A stretch of 64,000 nt of DNA from Beroe forskalii (lineage: Eukaryota; Ctenophora; Nuda; Beroida; Beroidae). Position numbers and translations under genes: made by a program. The notes under the pieces are model-generated. The model saw only the letters and a program-made list of their open reading frames with translations. It ran no database searches and was not told where the DNA came from. The DNA is taken from positions 1-64,000 of the forward strand of contig WFMF01000524.1 in assembly GCA_011033025.1 (NCBI GenBank). Reading direction: 5' to 3'. Within the stretch, counting starts at the first letter, position 1; every line of letters starts with the position of its first letter. Shown in pieces: positions 60,202 to 64,000 of this stretch.

Positions 60202-60296
60202 CCGTCAGTGTCGATGTAAATCAGCTTCACGTATTTGCCTGCCATCAGTGATATCTCGTCACTTCTTTGAGAGGCGTAATCGTGCAGTATCTGCAG
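60202..60296 (-). CDS. AHI1: AHI1-like exon: SH3 first half
   Basis: A 95-base exon on the minus strand with acceptor GTTCAG and donor GG|GTAATT. It reads LQI then LHDYASQRSDEISLMAGKYV and KLIYIDTDG. This is the ALYDY motif (here LHDY), the RT-loop acids (SDE) and the start of the n-Src loop of an SH3 domain. It begins in phase 0, matching the donor phase of the exon at 60504. It ends with two bases, GG, that need a T to make Gly; the satellite unit begins with exactly that T followed by WW. The SH3 domain is thus split across two exons, and the second half is the amplified one. Confidence 0.8.
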
Positions 60297-60503
60297 CTGA
60301 ACGGGGTTTCAAGTGTTACTAAGTCAAGTGTTTTTAAGTGATTTAAGTGTTAGTTATAAACTTAGTTTTGACTTTTGATCTAAGTTCCGTCCAGAATATA
60401 CCCCAAGTACCTTAAATTTGATTATCCAAAGCTTTCTTGGATATAACCCACCTTTTTTCGTGTTGTGGAACTGGGCAATAACAGTGTTTACTATGTAACC
60501 CAC

Positions 60504-60697
60504 CTTGACATAGTTAGCGGATGAGATGCCGGTGACTTGAGCCGCTCCAGGCGTCAGAGTGATGTTCATACCTCCTCCCCCTCCTCCCAGGGTGGCAGTG
60601 TTAAGTGGCAGTGTGGCGGCGTTAAGTGGCAGTGTGGCGGCGTTAAGTGGCGTGCTGCCCAGCAGACCACTGTTCAGCGGGGGCAGCCGCAGCCTTC
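60504..60697 (-). CDS. AHI1: AHI1-like exon: linker between WD40 and SH3
   Basis: A 194-base exon, acceptor CATTCAG, donor AAG|GTGGGT. It reads LPPLNSGLLGSTPLN, then a small internal repeat of LPLNAAT (three tandem 21-base copies, ending LPLNTAT), a run of glycines, MNITLTPGAAQVTG and ISSANYVK. It starts by completing a codon after one base from the exon at 61048 (G+GA) and ends in phase 0 before the SH3 exon. The low-complexity composition fits an inter-domain linker, as between the WD40 and SH3 domains of jouberin. Confidence 0.7.
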
Positions 60698-61047
60698 CTG
60701 AATGATTTAAAGTGATTTCGCCTTTTCTGGAATATCCTCTTCGTGAGTCAATGCTTCATTGAGTTTCAGTGGGATCATTTCATTAGTTCAACTGCTGTGC
60801 AAAGCATTCTTTGAAATGCCACTTTTCAGTCAATCCATGATACACTGACATAAAAAATGGCGATTCGCTGATTCGTCTAGATCGCATAATATAATGGCCA
60901 TATATGGCAATGAATGAAAATGAATAAAAACCACCGGTTTCATCTAATAATGAAAAAATCCCGGGTTTCATTTGAAAATAGATAAAATCACCGGACCCAT
61001 TTGCAAATGAATAGGATCACCGTTTCAAAACATTGCCGTATAAGCAC

Positions 61048-61152
61048 CTGCAGTTCCTGAGACGAGGGGAGTGGGGGAGCGGGAGGAGGGGGATCTGGAG
61101 GGGGAAACAGTGAGGAGCTTCTCTTTGATGGCGTCCATCTGCACTGTTCCTT
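61048..61152 (-). CDS. AHI1: AHI1-like exon: linker (the exon next to the VNTR)
   Basis: A 105-base exon, acceptor CTCGCAG, donor GCAG|GTGCTT. It reads EGTVQMDAIKEKLLTVSP then a Ser/Arg/Pro-rich end, SRSPTPLVSGTA. Phase is consistent on both sides: one base arrives from the exon at 63191 and one base leaves to the exon at 60504. The acceptor lies at the very edge of the 28-bp minisatellite, and a second copy of most of this exon sits at 61207-61306. Confidence 0.7.
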
Positions 61153-62550
61153 CTGCGAGGGGTGTTGTCAAGGGGGGGGGTGTCATTTGAGAGGGGGTTG
61201 TCAAGGGTTCCTGAGACGAGGGGAGTGGGGGAGCGGGAGGAGGGGGATCTGGAGGGGGACACAGTGAGGAGCTTCTCTTTGATGGCGTCCATCTGCACTG
61301 TCCCTTCTGCGAGGGGGGCTGTCAAGGGGGGGGTGTCATTTGAGAGGGGGTTGTCAAGGGGTGTGATTTGAGAGGGGTTGTAAAGGGGTGTGATTTGAGA
61401 GGGGGGTTGTCAAGGGGTTTGATTTGAGAGGGGTTTTTCAAGGGGGGGGGGTGTGATTTGAGAGGGGGTTGTAAAGGGGTGTGATTTGAGAGGGGGTTTG
61501 TAAAGGGGTGTGATTTGAGAGGGGTTTGTCAAGGGGTGTGATTTGAGGGGGTGTCAAGGAGGTGATTTGAGAGGGGGGTATGTCAAGGGGTGTGATTTGA
61601 GAAGGGGTTGTCAAGGGGTTTGATTTGAGAGGGGGTATGTCAAGGGGTGTGATTTGAGAGGGGGGTTGTCAAGGGGTGTGATTTGAGAGGGGCTGTCAAG
61701 GGGTGTGATTTGAGAGGGGGTTGTCAAGGGGTGTGATTTGAGAGGGGGTGTCAAGGAGGGTGATTTGAGAGGGGGGTTGTCAAGGGGTGTGATTTGAGAG
61801 GGGGGTTTGTCAATGGGTTTGATTTGAGAGGGGGTTGTCAAGGGGTGTGATTTGAGAGGGGAGTTGTAAAGGGGTGTGATTTGAGAGGGGGTTTGTCAAG
61901 GGGTGGGGTTTGTCAAGGGTGTGATTTGAGAGGGGGTTGTCAAGGGTGTGATTTGAGAGGGGGTTGTCAAGGGGTGTGATTTGAGAGGGGTTGTCAAGGG
62001 GTGTGATTTGAGAGGGGGGCTGTCAAGGGGTGTGATTTGAGAGGGGGGTTGTCAAGGGGTGTGATTTGAGAGGGGGTGTCAAGGGGTGTGATTTGAGAGG
62101 GGGCTGTCAAGGGGTGTGGTTTGAGAGGGGGGTTGTCAAGGGGTGTGATTTGAGAGGGGGCTGTCAAGGGGTGTGATTTGAGAGGGGGCTGTCAAGGGGT
62201 TTGATTTGAGAGGGGGGTTGTCAAGGAGTGTGATTTGAGGGGGGTTGTCAAGGGGTCTGATTTGAGAGGGGGTTGTAAAGGGGTGTGATTTGAGAGGGGG
62301 GTTGTCAAGGGGTGTGATTTGAGAGGGGGTGTCAAGGAGGGTGATTTGAGAGGGGGTATGTAAAGGGGTGTGATTTGAGAGGAGGGCTGTCAAGGGGTTT
62401 GATTTGAGAGGGGGTTTGTCAAGGGGTGTGATTTGAGAGGGGGTTGTCAAGGGGTTTGATTTGAGAGGGGGGTTGTCAAGGGGTTTGATTTGAGAGGGGT
62501 ATGTCAAAGGGTGTCGTTTGAGGGGGGGAGGTTGTCAAGGGGTGGTGTCA
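61153..62550. repeat. 28-bp VNTR in the AHI1-like intron, ~48 units
   Basis: Units of the form GGGGTGTGATTTGAGAGGGG followed by a short TTGTCAA spacer, with length changes mainly in the G-runs. It surrounds the duplicated exon on both sides and starts at the acceptor of the functional exon. It is strongly G-rich on the plus strand, i.e. pyrimidine-rich in the transcript. Confidence 0.95.
61207..61306 (-). pseudogene. Partial duplicate of the 61048-61152 exon, no donor
   Basis: About 100 bases nearly identical to the neighbouring exon, including the CTCGCAG acceptor. After GTCTCAGGAAC the sequence runs into the minisatellite (CCTTGACAACCCC), losing the GCAG|GT donor. If its acceptor were used, the reading would continue into minisatellite sequence. 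Confidence 0.75.
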
Positions 62551-62664
62551 TTTCGGATGTGTTTTGAGATTTATAATCTCAAATCCGTTAAAGAAGCTTT
62601 CTAAATAGAGATGTAAATTTGCTTCTTTTTAGTAGATTTTGTGCTGACATGACATAATGAACTT

Positions 62665-62720
62665 ATGAAGTGAGATATGAAGTGAGATATGAAGTGAGAT
62701 ATGAAGTGAGATATGAAGTG
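62665..62720. repeat. 12-bp tandem repeat (GAAGTGAGATAT)
   Basis: Four to five copies immediately before the tRNA-derived SINE. Confidence 0.9.
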
Positions 62721-62965
62721 TCAGTGGTGTAGTGGTATCGAGTTGAGCACAGGATCGAAAGATCCTGGGTTCGATTTCCGGCCAGCGCTACTGAGCTAAG
62801 GGTGAGAGATTCATCTTGAGCCTATATTGACAGTTCACTCAGCCGAGCGTACAAGAAACTGTGCGGGAGGGTTAGAAAGTATGGATTACACTTCCTTAAC
62901 CGTCACTGGCTTTATTTCACTTGAATACCTGGAGTATTTATTGTTGGAATAGAAGTAAAACCTTC
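62719..62965 (+). mobile_element. tRNA-derived SINE-like element
   Basis: A box A (TGGTGTAGTGG, 62725-62735) and box B (GGTTCGATTTC, 62768-62778) are spaced as in a Pol III promoter. The acceptor and anticodon arms do not fold as a real tRNA: AGGATC and GATCCT pair over a GAAA loop. The body runs ~180 bases to an A-rich tail (AAAATAAAAAAAATG). It lies in the AHI1-like intron. No target duplication was resolved. Confidence 0.6.
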
Positions 62966-63190
62966 AAAATAAAAAAAATGATGAATTGTCACAAAATCAC
63001 CCTCTCGCAATATGGCGATTTTACTGATGGTTCGTTAGCACAGAGACCTTCGATATGAATATTGACAATTAACAAACATAAAGCAATCAACCACAGCACC
63101 ATGGACTGACAGTTCTACGTCATCAATAAACTACATTTAACTATTCCAATTGATGACGTCATCTCAATAAACCCACACACCCCCTCATAC

Positions 63191-63352
63191 CTGGCAGCTT
63201 TGCAGTATCTTGCTTCTTCCCCTCCCTCCTGTAAACCACAACAGGCTGCGCGGACCCGAAGGCTGCTACCGCTGCAAAGTTATCATGCGGGTGGAACTTA
63301 ACATCCGAGGTGCTGTGAGGAATTCCTGTCTTGTACGTATACGTTACTTCGC
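63191..63352 (-). CDS. AHI1: AHI1-like exon: end of WD40 propeller
   Basis: A 162-base exon, acceptor CCTTCAG, donor CCAG|GTATGA. It reads GEVTYTYKTGIPHSTSDV, then KFHPHDNFAAVAAFG, SAQPVVVYRREGKKQ and DTAKLP. The H-P-x-x-N-x-x-A-x-x-A-F-G-x-x-x-P-V-x-V-Y pattern is what I know from the last WD40 blade of AHI1/jouberin. It joins the 63544 exon by completing Gly in ETG-EV and leaves one base for the 61048 exon. AHI1 acts at the ciliary transition zone. Identification rests on WD40 plus SH3 in this order. Confidence 0.75.
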
Positions 63353-63543
63353 CTGAAGGATGGTCGACGGTTAAATTAATGATTTGAATTAATCAATTAG
63401 TCGAATAAATTAGTCAAATTAATTGGTCAAATCGATGAAATTCGATGCATAGATTTGAATAAATTTGTAGTCGCATTAATTATCATTTGCTAACAATCCA
63501 ACTTCTATGAAACCTCGTTAATTCCTGAGCATTTTCTAGTTAC

Positions 63544-63622
63544 CTGTTTCTACCAGCCACACGTACACATCGCCGTCCTCACTGGCAGATAACACGTACG
63601 TCCCACAGGGAGACACTGAACA
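63544..63622 (-). CDS. AHI1: AHI1-like exon: WD40 repeat
   Basis: A 79-base exon with a strong acceptor (CCCTCCCTCCCCAG) and donor CAG|GTAACT. It reads SPCGTYVLSASEDGDVYVW then LVETG, a textbook WD40 blade (S-x-S-x-D-G-x-V-x-V-W). It starts in phase 0 and ends with one base. The upstream exons of the gene would lie beyond 64000; no further exon is evident in 63623-64000. Confidence 0.8.
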
Positions 63623-64000
63623 CTGGGGAGGGAGGGGGTGTTATCACAGGCTGCAATTGCTCAGACCTCGGGTGGAAATTATAACAGATCTGGTATGAGC
63701 CAAGACTGCAAGCGGTAAAACTGTAGAAGTTTAAACGAATCGATACTTCAAGCAGGAACTAGCTGAATCAAGCCGGAAGCAAAATATTTGTTTTCTTGAC
63801 AAGCGCAACAAGCCAAAACAATTGCAAAAAAGCGAAACAACTCGGGTTAGGGTTAGGGTGTGGTTTGATTCGGTTTGATTTGCTTGTTTCGGGTTGATCT
63901 GCTTGTTTCTGACCGTTGTTTCCGATCGTTTCAGCTTGTTTCAGCTTGTTTGATAAATTTTCATCAATAAATTCCGGGGATCGAATTTTTGGGGGATATT
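63623..64000. other. Intron sequence with TTAGGG run and MITE fragment
   Basis: GGGTTAGGGTTAGGG at ~63845 is a short telomere-like run. 63830-63960 repeats TTGTTTCGG/CAAGC words in an inverted arrangement. From about 63967 the ATTCCGGGGATCGAATTTTTGGGG block belongs to the CCTTACGAGA-ended MITE family seen at 43730. The element continues past the window. Confidence 0.5.

Noticed and set aside
62719..62790. A functional tRNA gene
   Set aside because: Box A and box B are good, but no normal anticodon stem-loop or acceptor pairing can be formed. A longer body and A-rich tail follow, so SINE is the better call.
63845..63859. Telomeric sequence (TTAGGG)
   Set aside because: Only about two units in an intron of a gene; similar GGGTTAGGGT words at 27804 and 35016 are part of MITEs.

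Overview
The window is animal nuclear DNA, most likely from a marine invertebrate. It shows spliced exons with phase-compatible introns, a CR1/L2-like LINE, a copia-order LTR element, many MITEs and foldback elements, and satellites. I cannot name the species. Base quality falls at 1-130, 19156-19260 and 29627-30246, and there is a 100-N scaffold gap at 30247-30346, so part of the layout may be assembly artefact.

Layout. 481-8883 is a dead LINE on the + strand. Its ORF1 region encodes a PHD-like finger, an AlkB-type 2OG-Fe(II) dioxygenase and an SGNH hydrolase. Its ORF2 region encodes a second PHD-like finger, an AP-type endonuclease and a reverse transcriptase. A 2.9-kb DNA transposon (5641-8572) interrupts ORF2. 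8912-12686 is a foldback element whose inverted ends are built of a GAAACCACCC minisatellite, flanked by a perfect 10-bp target duplication. 13309-17977 is a minus-strand copia-order LTR element (gag, protease, integrase) with a ~1.5-kb LTR and no reverse transcriptase. 18036-19155 is a 29-bp satellite. 19733-26127 holds hairpins, a 142-bp tandem repeat and several palindromes or MITEs. 26081-41950 contains two or three copies of one multi-kb segment. Each full copy has a small intact ORF of unknown function, and the copies differ by presence or absence of insertions. 42-46.6 kb is mostly non-coding, with small repeats and an X-box-like motif cluster.

The main result is at 46694-63622. On the minus strand lies the 3' half of a gene I identify as AHI1 (jouberin, a ciliary transition-zone WD40 + SH3 protein). 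Two WD40-region exons, a linker exon, a second linker exon and the first SH3 exon splice in consistent phase. The next piece needed, the second half of the SH3 domain (WWVGENSEGERGYFPSNYV), is exactly what the ~147-bp unit of the 13-kb satellite encodes. Each unit carries a CCCTCAG-type 3' splice site followed by that half-domain. The distal unit alone runs into a unique C-terminal tail and stop codon (46694-46886). About 85 copies of a splice acceptor plus half-SH3 exon therefore stand between the penultimate and terminal exons. A second exon of the same gene is also partly duplicated beside its own 28-bp VNTR (61048-62550). A truncated LINE (59025-59652) landed inside the array after it had formed.
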